A DNA stretch of 64,000 bases from Symsagittifera roscoffensis (GCF_963678635.1 NC_087068.1:47133785-47197784), one strand, 5' to 3'; shown: positions 24,001-35,800, numbered from the stretch's first letter. Notes: generated by a model not told the origin, from the sequence alone. Program-made: numbers and translations.

Positions 24001-26667
24001 TGACTTAAGCTTGCTATGAAACGTTCATCATTATTTATGCGTTGCGAATTACCCCCTACCACAAAATCATTCAAAACTAAATTGATGCAAGCTAATTGGT
24101 CTCATTAATTCCTTACACGATATACAATATTCAGCTTAAAATTCATAGTTTGTCTTTCGGGCTTTGTTGACGATATCCCCAAAACGTGCTACTCTATTAA
24201 CGCCAAGGCGGAGATTTATTTTGTATAAGAAATCGTTACAAAATGGATTGAGGCTTGCTCTTTAGTCTACCTAAAAGGGAAACCGCTCGTTCAGCAGGTC
24301 AAGTTTTTTGCATAAAAACTGAAATATCGGGCTTTTAGCAGACATGCAATTAGTTTGAGGCTATGCAATGATTTTTGTTAAAAAAATCAAAAAACAAATT
24401 TGTTTTTTGATTTTTTAAACAAAAATCATTGCATAGCCTCAAACTATTAGTGAATATAAGCAAAATATCTGTCAAGTTATGACCCCAAAATGAAACAAAA
24501 AGGTACTAAATGCTCCAAAACTTTTATCGGATATCAAACTTGATGCCGACATGGTTTATGGGATTGAGCAAGAACCGATGGTTCTCAAATCAAAAAGAAA
24601 TAAACTTTTAGTTTTTGCTACTGATTTTGGCTTAAGATTTTTGGTTTTATTATAAGAAATTGTTTTGCTGATCGAACTTTCAAAACGGCTGAGGAATTGT
24701 TTTCATGTCTTAAAATTTTATCACAGACTACGAGACGGGTGTCATACCGGATATTCGAAAAACTTTCTTGTCTGGCAACATTCTGGTTGTTGGTTTCACT
24801 ACTCCCAGAGCTTTTTTGCGAAAAACTCAGGAATTCGGGTTGTATATTTTCTATATTGAAAATCAACAGTTCAAAATTTTTTCGAAGTTTGCCATTTTGC
24901 ACCAAGCAAACTCACTATGATGCCAGCAATTTATCAAAGAAAAATTCAGGATGAAAACAACGAAAATAAAAATGTGAGAAAATTTTTTGTCTATCTCAGA
25001 GAGTTTTGGATTTTGGGACTATTCCAATGGAAATGTAGAACGTTTTTGATCGACCAGTTACATTAAAGTTACGAACGTTTGCGAAGTCTGAACTTCATGC
25101 TGGAATAAAACTGAAGTAATTTTTAATTTATTTTTTTTCTAGAAAGCTTTGATAATATTCGAATAAGGAAATGCAGTCTCGTCTACAAATACGACTTCCG
25201 CTGGCTGCTGTCAATATGCATTCATAAGTTTCAAGAACCTGATATTTTGATCCTTTTTGATCCGAACAAATAAAAAAACTTTATCATTGGTCAATTTCAA
25301 GTCTGCTAAAAAACCGATGCGCTGTGTAACCGGTCTGCTAAAATCCCTATCACCATTTAAAGCTTATCTATATGCAAAATCTATCACTCTGTACTTTACA
25401 TAGCGTGTGGGGGGATGACTTTCAAAAAAATGGAAACCTTTTTTTTGCAAATTTCATCAATCAATTTATTTCAAATTACTTCATAGAAGTTAAAACGCAG
25501 TCAGGGCTTCGACTCGATACGAACAATCTTGTTATTTTTTGTCTAGATGTGTTTATTTTTGGACAAATTTATGTGTAGTCGTGATGGAGGACGAGCGTTT
25601 GTTGGCTAAGCGCACATTCGCCCAGGAGAGGATGCGCATGGAAGACTCGGTGGGGTTCGGTCGACTGATCCGAGAGAAGCCGAGACTGAACAGACTCGAC
25701 AACGGATTAGTCATCGCACCACACAAGGAAATTGGCAACAACTACAAAATGTAATTGTTCTTACATTAAAAGCACATTGCACATTTTTTTCTTTTTTGTT
25801 TTTAAAATCTTGGGGTGGATTATCATGATACTGCGTTACAATAAACTTATCTTAGACTTAAAAAACGAATTTAATGAAAACAAGACTGCTCGGATCAGGG
25901 CGAAGCCCTGATTGTTCCGACTGCCTTTTAAGGTTTATGGAGCAGCAGTAATAGCATCAAAAATTAAATGAAATAAAATAAAATGAATTTTTTTTTTTGA
26001 AATTTTTTATTAAAATCATCCCCCCACACGCCATATAAAGTACAAAAAGATAGATTTCGTGCCTTGTAACAAATCAATTATGGCAAACACGCTTCGTTAA
26101 ACCAATTTGGAGCGATTTATAAGACGGATTAACTCTCCGCTCACGCGTTAATAGCGCAAAATATATCGCGCGTTAATTGTCCCAAATTGGCCAAAATTCC
26201 AATCTTTAAACCCCCGTATTTTTACGAAAAATGATCACAGGTGAAATATCTTTTCAAATTTGAGCTCAGGACAACAATACCTTTCGAATGATATAAAAAA
26301 TTCCGTCAAAAATGGCTAGTTAAAAAGTCAAAATTTGTCTGAAGAAAAAAAAAACCCACCCGAGCACAAATATTCCGTTACTTTCGTATCGAAAGTCGGA
26401 ACAATTATCTAAGTTTCCTCAATCTCTAAAGTTTTTAACTTTTCTAAGCCAAAAAAGCTGCAGTTGACGAACTGCTGTTGATACTTTACATGTGTTTATA
26501 GGCCACCAATGGGAGACGACGAAAAAGCGGCAGCTAAACGAGCCAATCAGAGAACAGTGATGGAGTTCACGCGATTTGATTGGTCCAAAGTTCCCCTATC
26601 TGAGCAGAGGAGACTAGACCCGGATGAAGATTACGAAGCTCAACTAATTACTGTTCGATTCCAGTAA
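17827..26667 (+). CDS. LRRC72: Leucine-rich repeat protein LRRC72, 7 exons
   Basis: Predicted 330 residues from exons 17827-18051, 20505-20578, 20816-20977, 22071-22174, 22390-22479, 25579-25750 and 26502-26667. All junctions are GT..AG, phases agree throughout and the sum is 993 nt. The N-terminus is Gln/Thr-rich and low complexity. Then follow short LRRs (LRRVWLNQNRLRFV, LSELHLSDNSI, LQTLSLNNNQLSRM, LFHNPLT) and the LRR cap YRSYVIHHLPEVIVLDRS. The C-terminal exon reads VMEFTRFDWSKVP and ends in QLITVRF. From knowledge of the vertebrate LRRC72 family, the LRRs, the NPL..YR.Y..HLP..LDR cap and the conserved C-terminal W-x-x-VP block all line up, so orthology is likely. The protein is poorly characterised; related LRR proteins are often ciliary, but nothing here shows that. 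AATAAA at 26703-26708. Confidence 0.88.
20505..20977 (+). CDS. LRRC72: LRRC72 exons 2 and 3
   Basis: Exon 2 (20505-20578) follows TTTCAG and ends CAACT|GTTAGT. Exon 3 (20816-20977) follows ACGCAG and ends CCTTAG|GTCTGT. Joined they read SQLDLTEVCDLSEFKNL, then two LRRs. Confidence 0.85.
21168..21698. repeat. Intronic repeat R2, copy 1
   Basis: Nearly identical along most of its length to 25879-26405 in another intron of the same gene. It starts near AAGACTGCTCG with a small hairpin TCAGGGCGAAGCCCTGA, contains a palindromic block ATATATCGCGCGTTAAT, and ends AAAGTCGGAACAAT, the inverse of the ATTGTTCCGACT found near the left end of copy 2. No ORF. Probably a non-autonomous element; boundaries approximate. 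Confidence 0.6.
22071..22174 (+). CDS. LRRC72: LRRC72 exon 4
   Basis: Follows TTTCAG; one full LRR (LTGLQTLSLNNNQLSRM); ends CCTCA|GTAAGT, phase 1. Confidence 0.87.
22390..22479 (+). CDS. LRRC72: LRRC72 exon 5
   Basis: Follows TTTCAG; encodes the LRR cap ending VIVLDRS; ends TCTC|GTAAGC, phase 1. Two further phase-compatible exons lie downstream (22761-22847, 23430-23593) before the constitutive exon 6. Confidence 0.87.
22761..23593 (+). CDS. Possible alternative last exons of LRRC72
   Basis: Exon candidate 22761-22847 follows TTGTTACAG and ends TTAG|GTAGTC; candidate 23430-23593 follows ATTTCAG and runs to TGA at 23591-23593. Spliced to exon 5, phases fit at both junctions and would add about 83 Lys/Asn-rich residues (for example EKIENKEINPQNRVSREK) with a new stop. 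Codons are AT-rich, unlike the other exons, and I know no counterpart in LRRC72, so this could be chance or a young exon pair. Confidence 0.35.
23144..23260. repeat. Poly-C and poly-G tracts
   Basis: A run of C near 23146-23160 and a run of G near 23246-23256 within an intron. Low complexity only. Confidence 0.6.
23935..24003 (-). repeat. tRNA-like (SINE-type) sequence
   Basis: The minus strand reads TAGTCTAGTGGTAAGCG (A-box-like) and, about 40 nt later, AGTTCGATCA (B-box-like). The acceptor stem does not fold, so this is a tRNA-derived repeat and not a tRNA gene. Confidence 0.5.
24352..24445. repeat. 94-bp palindrome
   Basis: Two 47-bp arms (24352-24398, 24399-24445) are inverse complements with one mismatch and no spacer. 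Lies in LRRC72 intron 5. Confidence 0.85.
25579..25750 (+). CDS. LRRC72: LRRC72 exon 6
   Basis: Follows ATGTGTAG; begins LVMEDERLLAKRTFAQ after joining to exon 5; ends AAAAT|GTAATT, phase 2. If the intron is retained, the reading frame meets TAA at once. Confidence 0.85.
25879..26405. repeat. Intronic repeat R2, copy 2
   Basis: Partner of 21168-21698, same orientation. Here the left terminus reads ATTGTTCCGACT and the right terminus AAAGTCGGAACAAT, a 12-bp inverted pair. Lies between LRRC72 exons 6 and 7. Confidence 0.6.
26502..26667 (+). CDS. LRRC72: LRRC72 exon 7 (last)
   Basis: Follows TTTATAG; contains VMEFTRFDWSKVP and ends QLITVRFQ with TAA at 26665-26667. AATAAA follows 35 nt later. 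Confidence 0.87.
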
Positions 26668-27107
26668 CTGGATATAAATTTAGCATTAGTCATCAAATGA
26701 AAATAAAATAAAGTCAAATGATTAGCGCTTTCTAAAGAGAAAACTTTTTTATGTAATGACAGAATACTGCCAAAAAACACGCTTAAGGACACGTATGGAG
26801 CCTTCCGGGCTTCAGGCATTCGGATTTTTTTTGATTGACTCGCATTAGTTTCGGAAACTGTTAAAAAAAGATTTTCTCAAAATTATCAAAAGTTCTAATA
26901 CAAGTAGCCTGCTCTTGTCTCATAATGTTTCACAAAACCCGAGAATATCTCTTTATGTTCTGACTTGAGTTTTTGAAATGAAAATCTTTCGTTTTATTAT
27001 TTTGAAATTTGTCTTTAAAGTTAGTTTGGTTTAAAAATTACATGAATGAAAAGCAATTTAACCATTAAAGATCTAGAGAATATTTCTCGAAATTAAAAAA
27101 AAGTTAT

Positions 27108-27300
27108 AACTTTTCCCCTCACACTCAATGTAAAATACAAAATGACGCGTTTAGCTTCTAGCAATAATTTTTGTGGAAATGAGTGATTTAGTCGACTCAT
27201 AGATCGTTCAAAAAAGAGTTGAGGCAAGCTAATTGGATCATTCAAAGAGTTGCAAGAAGCTAAACACGTCACTCTGTACATAAAAAAGGGTGGGGAGGAA
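27108..27300. repeat. Foldback element with ~50-bp inverted ends
   Basis: The left end (…AAATGACGCGTTTAGCTTC) and right end (GAAGCTAAACACGTCACTCT…) are imperfect inverse complements. A related right half recurs near 27470-27560 (TGAGGCAAGTTAAT, GGGGAGGAATT). No coding sequence. Confidence 0.55.
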
Positions 27301-28604
27301 TTTTTTCAAAAACAATGATTAAAAAAATAGAGTTTTTTTTCATTTAATTTTTTTTTCAATTTTAATTTTTAATAACTTGTTTTAATGGAAATCAGTCTTT
27401 TGATTTTAAAGGGAACCGACGTTAAAAAATTGAGCAAGCGAGGACATAATCCGGCCCATAATTGCTCCAATTAGATTTGAGGCAAGTTAATCGAACTATT
27501 CAATACGTGCTAGAATCTAATTCAATCATTTTGAACCTACTTAACGAGCGGGGAGGAATTGGGACTTTTTTGATATATTCCTAAAAACAAAACAGCAATT
27601 GTAAATAGCAGTTGAGAAAAAGGAAAAAATCTTTTGAAAAAAGTTTTCAAAAAACCCAATAGCTTTTACAGAGCCAAAAAAACCCTAAAAACACCAAACC
27701 CATACTTTCATAAAAAACATCCACAAAACCCAAATTTACAAAAAAAAAAACATTTAAAACATCCATGATTTTACGGTGTTACGAGCTGTTCAAGTGTCGG
27801 CGTTGTTCTAACCCCTTTCCAATTATTCACGCGCAAGCGCGCGAGTTCAGTCCACTTTAAACGAGCAACGGTGACTTTTTAACGGACGCCGATGACCCGG
27901 AAAATCACGGTCTGGCAAAGTCCCCGCTATTTTTTTCTCGGGTTTTGTCTACTGTGACTTGCTTGTCAAGCTAGGGAAAAGACAAAATTGGAAGTTCCAA
28001 TTTCATTCATTTCCATGGGAGAAATCTCAATTGTCTCCTAGGAAAAGCAGGAAGTTAGAAGGATAATGGATTAATTTTTGATAACCTTTAAAGATTTTAT
28101 TTTAGCTCTCATCATAGCTGAGCTTTTATATTTTGGTCCCACACGCCAGATGACCAAGTTTAAACCCCGATTGGAGAGAAAAAATTTTACTTTCTATTCT
28201 CAACTTGCATAATAATTAAAATTGAAATATTTTAATTTTTTTTTGTTCAAAATTGAAAAAAAGTCGGTGGTCAAATGCATTTGTCGTGGACACTCGTATG
28301 TAGTAGACAAGTTCAAATCTCCATCCAGGAAAATTTTTTTTTGGTTTTTGTTTGTAATTGCAAAACATAAGGTCAACTTGATTCAAATTGGACCACTCAT
28401 ATCTCCTACACTAACAAAACACTTGCGGTTTTCATTGGTATCACTCATTTGATCAGTTATTTCGAAAAGTAAAAATTTGGAAGCTTCTCAGTTTGAAATA
28501 AGGAAATTGAAATTTTTCCAATTTTGCCCTCTCTTGTGGTGATTTCATAGCCTTTCATAATATATCTCTCCTCTTGTCTTTACAGTTGTCATTAAATGTT
28601 GCTA

Positions 28605-28690
28605 TACCAGTAACTGATAGTGAAATGGTAAAGCAATTGCAAAGTAGATCCGAGAAACCAGTTCGAGTCCCAGATACGACAGCTCAACAT
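28605..28690 (+). repeat. tRNA-like module a
   Basis: A-box-like TAGTGAAATGG and B-box-like AGTTCGAGTCCC at normal spacing. Almost duplicated 160 bp downstream (28765-28850), together with the flanking AGCCTTTCATAATATATCTC. Confidence 0.55.
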
Positions 28691-28764
28691 TTTTTGTCAT
28701 CTCTGGTAGTGATTTTATAGCCTTTCATAATATATCTCTCCTCTTAACTTTACAGTTGCCATTA

Positions 28765-28850
28765 AAGGTTGCTATACCAGTAACTGATAGTGATAGGGTA
28801 AGGTAATTGCCAAGTAGACCAGAGGAGTCAGTTCGAGTCCCAGATATGAC
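28765..28850 (+). repeat. tRNA-like module b
   Basis: Direct duplicate of 28605-28690 with a few substitutions (TAGTGATAGGG, AGTTCGAGTCCC). A third, more diverged copy is near 30085-30170. Confidence 0.55.
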
Positions 28851-30620
28851 AGCTCAAAATTTTTAAACTCTTTACTCTTTTTCACTTTGATCGATTTGAA
28901 CTTATTACTTTTTCAAAAAGTTTTGCAATGTCTTTCGGATGATTTAAACACTAAATGTTAGGCTGTTTCGATTCCCCGCGGGGACTTGAGCGGAACAACC
29001 CTACAGACAACTTTTCATCCCAAAATTTATCGTCAATTTTTCATTTTGTTTAGTAGTAAAGATTATGCTAATTGCTTACTACGTTGTAGCGTGCTTGGCA
29101 CAGTTAGTAGCACGGGTGAATGAGGAGCAGATGGTCAGGGATCTAATCCAGGTGACGTTTTGGGTACAACAAAATGTATCTAAAAATAGATCAGAAAGCA
29201 CGGGTTACTGACCGAGTGCAAACAAAAAAGCCAAGAATCCTTCTTGGGCCTCGCGGCCTGACCCTCTTGGTGGTCGGCGTTTTTCCACCACCCTTGCGTA
29301 CGAGCGCGCAGCGCTCGAATTTAGTTTGCTTTTTTGAGGGGCCATCACGAGTGTTTAGCGTTATGCTTTTGGCCCGGAAAATGATGATTTCGCAAAGCTT
29401 CTTACGCTATTTTTTCCTCGGGTTTTTTCCATTGTGACTGGCTTCCCAATTTAGGGAAAAGGCAAAACAGAGTTGCAATTTCTATTCAGTTGCCTTGGAG
29501 AAAACCCATTTTTTTCTGAGAAGAATTGGGAAAATGGAATAAAAATAGTGTGATTTTTCTAAATCTATTAATGTTTTCAAGTACCTTTATAGCCTGGCGT
29601 AATTATTTTTGTCCCACACGCCGGATGATCAGGTTTAAATCCCGATGAAAGACTAAAAGTTTTTCACTCTTTTTATTTGTTCAGTTCGCTTTTTTTCTTT
29701 TAAGAAAGCGTTTCAAAAACAACTTTTTTTTCTGCTCAACAAGGTTTTTGATCCACTGTATCTTACGCACACTCTTAGAATGAGTGAACAGGTTTGAAAC
29801 ACCAACAGAGAGTTAAAAAATTTTCCTTTTTAAAAATAACTCTTAACATGTTCCGTTTACTTCGAAATGAAATTTTCATGTTTTTCAAAATATAAAAAAA
29901 ACGTGCAATTTTCAGTGTTTTTACCCACTTCATCTCTTTCTTTCTTTTTCTTTGGTTAAGAACAAATTCAAGAAAGCTAAGTAGAAAATCAATTGTTTCA
30001 ATTTTTGTCCATTTCTTCAATTTATTGACTTTATTTCAAAACAGCTTCGTTTTCTCATCTTTTTGAGTGCCAATTAGTGGGTCTATACCAATGTTTGATA
30101 GTGAAACGGCAAAGCATTCGACAAAAACACCAGAGAAACCAGAGTGAACCCTAGATGAGAGAAATACAAGTTTTTTTAAAATTTTTTCTCATTTGATTGA
30201 TTTGAAACTACTGAAATCATTTGAACTAAAATGTCTGCAGTTTTTTTCAATAGATTGAGTAAGCACAAAGTTTCGAGCTGTTTCGCATCCCCGCAGGGTT
30301 TGAGCGGAACAGCTATTCAGGCAGCTTTTCATTTAGAAGTTTATCTTCAATTGTTCATGTCGTTAGGTATTTAAAAAATTGCTCTATGTTTAAAGTACTC
30401 AACATGTCGACACAATTAATAGCGCGGGTAACTGGCAAGTCCTGTCTCAGGGTTCTAATCCAGGTGGATATTTCAAAAAAAAAGGTTGGAAAAAAGAGAA
30501 AGTTATAAAGAGGATGAGCAAAGCTTTCAAACAGCAAAAAGCCAAGAACCGTGATTGCGCCTCGCGCCCTGACTGGGATTTTTTGGCGTTCAATGATATA
30601 TACGTAAAATTGAAATTCAC

Positions 30621-32529
30621 AAAATTATTTATTGATAGCAGATAGGACTGCTCGTCTCAAGAATATATCTAATGTTTATTTAAACTAAATTATGAGCTGA
30701 ACTAAATCACAGTTTTTGCTTCAATAGAACGAAAATAGTTACAACTTTCCATAAAACTTCATAAAAGATCACAAATCAAATATGTTTTAATTTAGTGTAT
30801 GTGTCGATATTTTTCAGATGCTGTCAAAATTCCATTTAAAAATGGCTCATTATAAAAGTTTGTCAGAAGGGAAAAAAGTTCACGTCGAGTAAAAGGGTTT
30901 GATCCTTTTTTTGAAAGTTGGAACATAAAAAGAGGAGATAAACCTAAATCAATGAAAGAAGAAATGCCATTTAATTCAATCTTTAAAGTTTTTAAAGCCA
31001 GGCATATACACGTTCCAGCCATATAAAAATTTGCAGTTTTTTTCTCAGTCAAAACCTTAATTTAACAAGCAATTCACCAAATGCAATTTATCTGTGGAGT
31101 AATTTATCTGAGATATTAGAAAAAAGGGTTCCTTTCATCCCCCACGTTTCAACTTTGGGTTCGCAAAACTATTTTAACATTGTCATAATGAAATTAATCT
31201 TAGCATAATGAGCAAAATTACAATTGTTGATATCTTTATTTTTCATACTTTACATCGTATCATAACCTTACGCGTTTAGCCATAACAACACCTAAAACAA
31301 CTCTCACAATAGAGTTTTTGAAAGTAAAAAAAAAGCCGAAAACAATTGATTTTTTGTTATCCAACCAAACTTCAAGACGTTAAAAAAGTGAAAAAAATAA
31401 TGTCTATCAGACAAATTCATAGTATAGTAAAAATTGACCGAAAACGCTGATTATACAGTTCCATAAACTAGGTCTATAAAAAATACTAGTCATAAAGTGT
31501 TCATACATTTTTTTCTAAATTAAAGTAATCGAATTTTCACGGAATGTTCTCTTGTTTTGGCATAAATTTTTGTGTATCGCCATAAATAAAAAAGAAAGTT
31601 TTTGTTAACAAAAATTGCTAATCATACATATTCATTATATGGAAATTCTATGACTAGCATTTTGATGTTGGCGACATTTTGTTGCATCGAAGTAGCCCAA
31701 AAAATATCTTTTTTTTTGCTCAATCGCAAAAAGAATTTTGTACTCGAACAAACTTTTTCTGTTTTTTCCATTTCTCAGAATAAGTTTTCAAAGATTCTGA
31801 ACAGTCTTTTTATTTGTATGATTTGTTTTTGTATTCCTTGATCAATGCATGATTCAATAAAAATTCAAACGTTAAAAAGTCATCTTTAAACAATTTTGCA
31901 AAAATTTAAAACTTGAGAATTTATAGAATTTGCCTAAAACAAAATTAAGACAATTCAGGCCGTTTCCAATGCATTGTAATTGCGAGACGTTCAATCCTTT
32001 GATGGCTTCACTTTTGAGTAATCAAGGTCTTTGCCACTTCTGTTTGGTTGCTAGTCATACAGTTTCCAAATCACAAAAAGCACTAATCATGGACCATGCA
32101 TACAATTTTCTGTACGGCTGTTTTTGGTCTTCATAATTAATTTTGTAAAACCACCAGTTACACTATAAAAATCACACTTATTTGAGTTTTTTGTGTTAGA
32201 TGAAGAAATGTTTAACATGATGAAATTATTTAAAATCTCTACAATATATTCAATAGTACCCAAATTACTGAGGAGGCGAATATCTGTGCAATTAGTTTAG
32301 CAGGGTTTCTGTTTTACAAAAGATAAGTCAAAATAATGAAGATGAAAAAAGTTAATTTGAAAGTTCTACTTCCATTTGTCTGAGCAAAAATTATTATTTT
32401 ATGATTGACTTCCGGTTTAAATTCATCAAACTATTGTGACTTCCGGCACAAAAGTCTCGATTTGATCCATGAAACTTTGTTCACATTCAAAAAAATAACA
32501 ATAACGTGCTTCTTTATCATTCACATAAA
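30621..32529. other. No gene recognised
   Basis: AT-rich. About 31190-31335 retains a few M1 MITE words (CATACTTTACATCGTA, GCGTTTAGCCATAA), likely an old copy. The right end should contain the promoter of the gene starting at 32530; no element is obvious. Confidence 0.4.
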
Positions 32530-32898
32530 ATGAGATTATCACGTTCAAGTTTTCTTTTTTGTATTCTCATAATTCTTTCTCTGAAATTAAATTGGGCGAA
32601 AAAACTCGACAAACGAAAGCACAAGAAAGAACATTCAGGTCACGAAAACGTCACTGAATTATGTGTTCACAATACCGACTGCTCAACCGATAGTTTCGTA
32701 TGTTGTAAATCGCATCTGTGTTGCTCTTATGAAGACTACAAGCATCATTTGAAAAAGTGTGGCAACCCTGGAACTAGTTTGGGCTGTGGAAGTGGTAATA
32801 GTTTGGTGTGTTGTAAGAATGACAGCTTATGCAGGCTGAAACAGGACTGCTCCTCAGAGAAAGAGTATGTCGGGAATTTGAAGTTGCTGCATTTTACG
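32530..32898 (+). CDS. Cys-rich membrane protein, exon 1
   Basis: Signal peptide and 12-Cys ectodomain. ATG at 32530 is chosen because the signal peptide starts there; the frame is open 24 nt upstream, but without an ATG. Ends TTTACG|GTGAGA, phase 0. An M1 MITE begins 12 bases into the intron. Confidence 0.75.
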
Positions 32899-35800
32899 GT
32901 GAGAAAATATGGCTCTTTTCCAGTTTCCCACCCCCCTCGAAAAATACAAATTAAAAGTATTCAAAAATTGTTCACACGAATTTTTGCGTAAAAATTTGTT
33001 CACCTGTTCACGCTGACATGTTTTGATGCAGTTTTTATCCTGATAAGTCATTTTAAATCGAGTTTTTTGTAGTGACTTTCAGAAAAAATAAAGGCGGGGG
33101 GGTGAAACTGGAAAAGAGCCGAAAATATTTTAAAACTTTTAAAAGGTTTTTGAGAAAAAACGTCTTGACTTTTCGCATTACTCAAACTAGGTCTCTACCC
33201 CCCCCCTTCCCCCCCCCACGCATTCAGCCATAATAACAGTGAAGACAACTGAGAAAAGCGAAAATTTGAAATGTGTGTGTTGGGGGGGGGGGGTGGGGGC
33301 GGTGGTGAAAAAAGCCTAAACATCGCATAAAAACTGTAGAAGCCAATTGGTGTTGGCTACTTTGTTTTTCATTTGTTACTACATATTACAACAATTTTTT
33401 TACATTCAAATTGCCGTCTGAAGAATCTTTAGAGAACTTCATTTTGTAACCCCTTACCAGGGGTGTACGAAACTGGAAAATGCCATATTTTGAAAAGCGG
33501 GGACAGCCGAGAATAGAATGGTGATTCAAATACTCGTTAACTTTTGAGAAGCAAGATCTCTTTCAAAGCACCGAACCCCTCAACCTCTACCAAATATTTA
33601 GTTCAGAATCATATGCTTCCCTGTTAATGCTACAAAGCATTAAAGTATGAAAGTATAGTATAAAGCCAGTATAGTTGCTTATCAATATCAGCTATATAGC
33701 TCAGCGTATACATAGTGCGTTCCGGGGAGTTCGGCGTGGGTTCGATTCTCACCTAAGTCGTTTCATTTGAGAATCCTATTTGAGCCGAACCTGACAGAAC
33801 ATAAAATGCTAATATTTTAATCGGTTCAAAATTGGTTTGCAATTGAGTTTCTGTTAATTAAACTGCGTGAACTAAGTATGAACTCATTGTGAGAAAACAC
33901 ACAAATCAGGGCATGAACAAGCCCACTTTTTAACTTGATACGTGTAATGTTGTTGCTAATTCCGTGCAATAAAAATTACTAAAATTCGCCGTTTATTGAT
34001 TCTCTTGAATTAAACCGATTCTGTTTCCTGTTTTTATAAGTTATAAAAAAGGCCAGAATATTTTGGTGCCGCGACTCGGGAACACACAACTGAGGACCGA
34101 CCCGAACACAATTTAATGCGAGCTCGAATTGAATCAAGGAACGACCCCTGCACAAGTTTGTGAGACCTCCATCTGCAAAGCAAGGAGTCCTGCACACTTT
34201 TGTGCGACCTCAATTTTTGAAAGAAGGCCCAGCTCGAACACAATTTTAGGCGACCTCAAATTGAAGCAAGGAACGACCCCTGCACAATTTTGTGCGACCT
34301 CAAATTGAAGCAAGGAACGACCCCTGCACATTTTGTGCGACCTCAAATTGAAGCAAGGAACGACCCCTGCACAAAGTTGTGCGACCTCAACCTCCGAATC
34401 GAGGACCCCCCACAATTTCGTGTGACCTCAAGTCAAAAACGGGGAAACCACCACTAGTAAAAACAAAGCCGACAAGCCAGAAGGCCGACATCACACAAGG
34501 CGGAAAGTGGTTTTTTTGTGGAATCTTCGTGTACTTTTGGACTCAGGCCCGGTGAACTACCTGCAAAAAACTTGTAAGATCGAACCTGTGCTTTCAACCA
34601 ACTTTTAGAATCTAATTTGTGCTAGTTTTTTAATCGAAAAAAAAGTGCTACTTTTTTGATTATCAGTGCTATAAAATTTCATACGATGTTGTTAATTGCA
34701 AACCGATTAAGACCGTACTAGATACATAATCCCAGCTCATACCCAGTACCCTATTACCCCAGGATAGTCTCGAACCCAAAAAATTTTGTGAAAAAAAAAT
34801 TCAGAAAATTTTCCAAAAAATGTTCGCAAAAAAATTGAATTAAAATTTTCAAAAAAAAAAAATTTCTCAAAAAAAAAGGTTATTCCAACTTTTCCCAAAA
34901 CTTTCACTGACAAAAATTTTTTTTTTTTTTTTTTGCCCGAATTTAGAGCAAAATCGGAAAACACCGTTCTCGTCTCGCCCGTTCAAACGGTTAAACCGTC
35001 AATCGTGTCGAGCAAGTTTTTTGAGTGAATCCCTACCTCGGTTTCCTCCAAAGGTTGGATAAACTTTAAAAATATGCTCGGCTCGCCCCGTTTTCGGCCG
35101 CATACCGCCGTGACCGTTACTACTACCGTTTCGCCGTAACGTCGTTGAGTTTAACCGATAAACCGTACGCGTTAACTTAAATAGTACTGAATCGAAGCCT
35201 TAGCAAAACCTTACAAAACCCTCAGCTAAGGGTTCTTAAAGTTCTTATCGTGATAATTTTTTTTTTTTCATTTCTATGTGACGACTTTACATCAACAGAC
35301 TCCTTAAATTGATTGCCATTAAAACAATCGTATCGCTTATCACTCTCAATGGTGTTCATCATTGCTGCGAGTTCTCTCCATCACTCCATAAATACATTAC
35401 CATTAACTCTACAAAAACGCCTCGACGACACTTTTAAAGCAGTTCCAGGTTTAAGCTTTAATTTGAATGCAAATAACCGGCAAAAGACTGTTCAATATCT
35501 TTTAAGCAATTCCCCAAAATGTATGATAGAGAAAAACTTTATAATTTGGCACGATGTTATAAGTAATTCATTGAGCAAGCATAGATCAAACAACGATAAC
35601 CCACTTACACCAGAAAGTCTGATTAAAATTTTAAAAGAATATAAAAACAAAATATCAGCCATTATTTACGTACACCGTCAAAATACCCCTAATATTTATG
35701 GACGTTTGGTTGAAACAGGAATATTAACAGTTAATGTGACCAAACATTTAATTGTAAAAAGAAAAGCTAGCAATAAAGAATTAATTCGTAAGCTTAAATT

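Larger units (their letters stand above)
27780..30620 (+). repeat. Two diverged direct repeats with tRNA-like modules
   Basis: Unit 1 is about 27880-29300 and unit 2 about 29370-30600. Shared blocks appear in the same order: CCCGGAAAATSAYG / GCAAAG, TCGGGTTTT..CTGTGACTBGCTT, CACACGCCRGATGAYCARGTTTAAA, CCAGTTCGAGTCCC-like box, CCCCGC.GG...GAGCGGAACA, TCTAATCCAGGTG and GCCAAGAA.C..GATTG.GCCTCGCG. At least five places in unit 1 and three in unit 2 look like tRNA B boxes; several have an upstream A-box-like partner. No protein frame persists. Confidence 0.5.

Noticed and set aside
32506-32529. Upstream start of the Cys-rich membrane protein
   Set aside because: The frame opens with GTG; the first ATG at 32530 starts a canonical signal peptide.
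33690-33765. Functional tRNA gene in the LTR
   Set aside because: A and B boxes and a T-arm are present, but the acceptor, D and anticodon stems do not fold properly.
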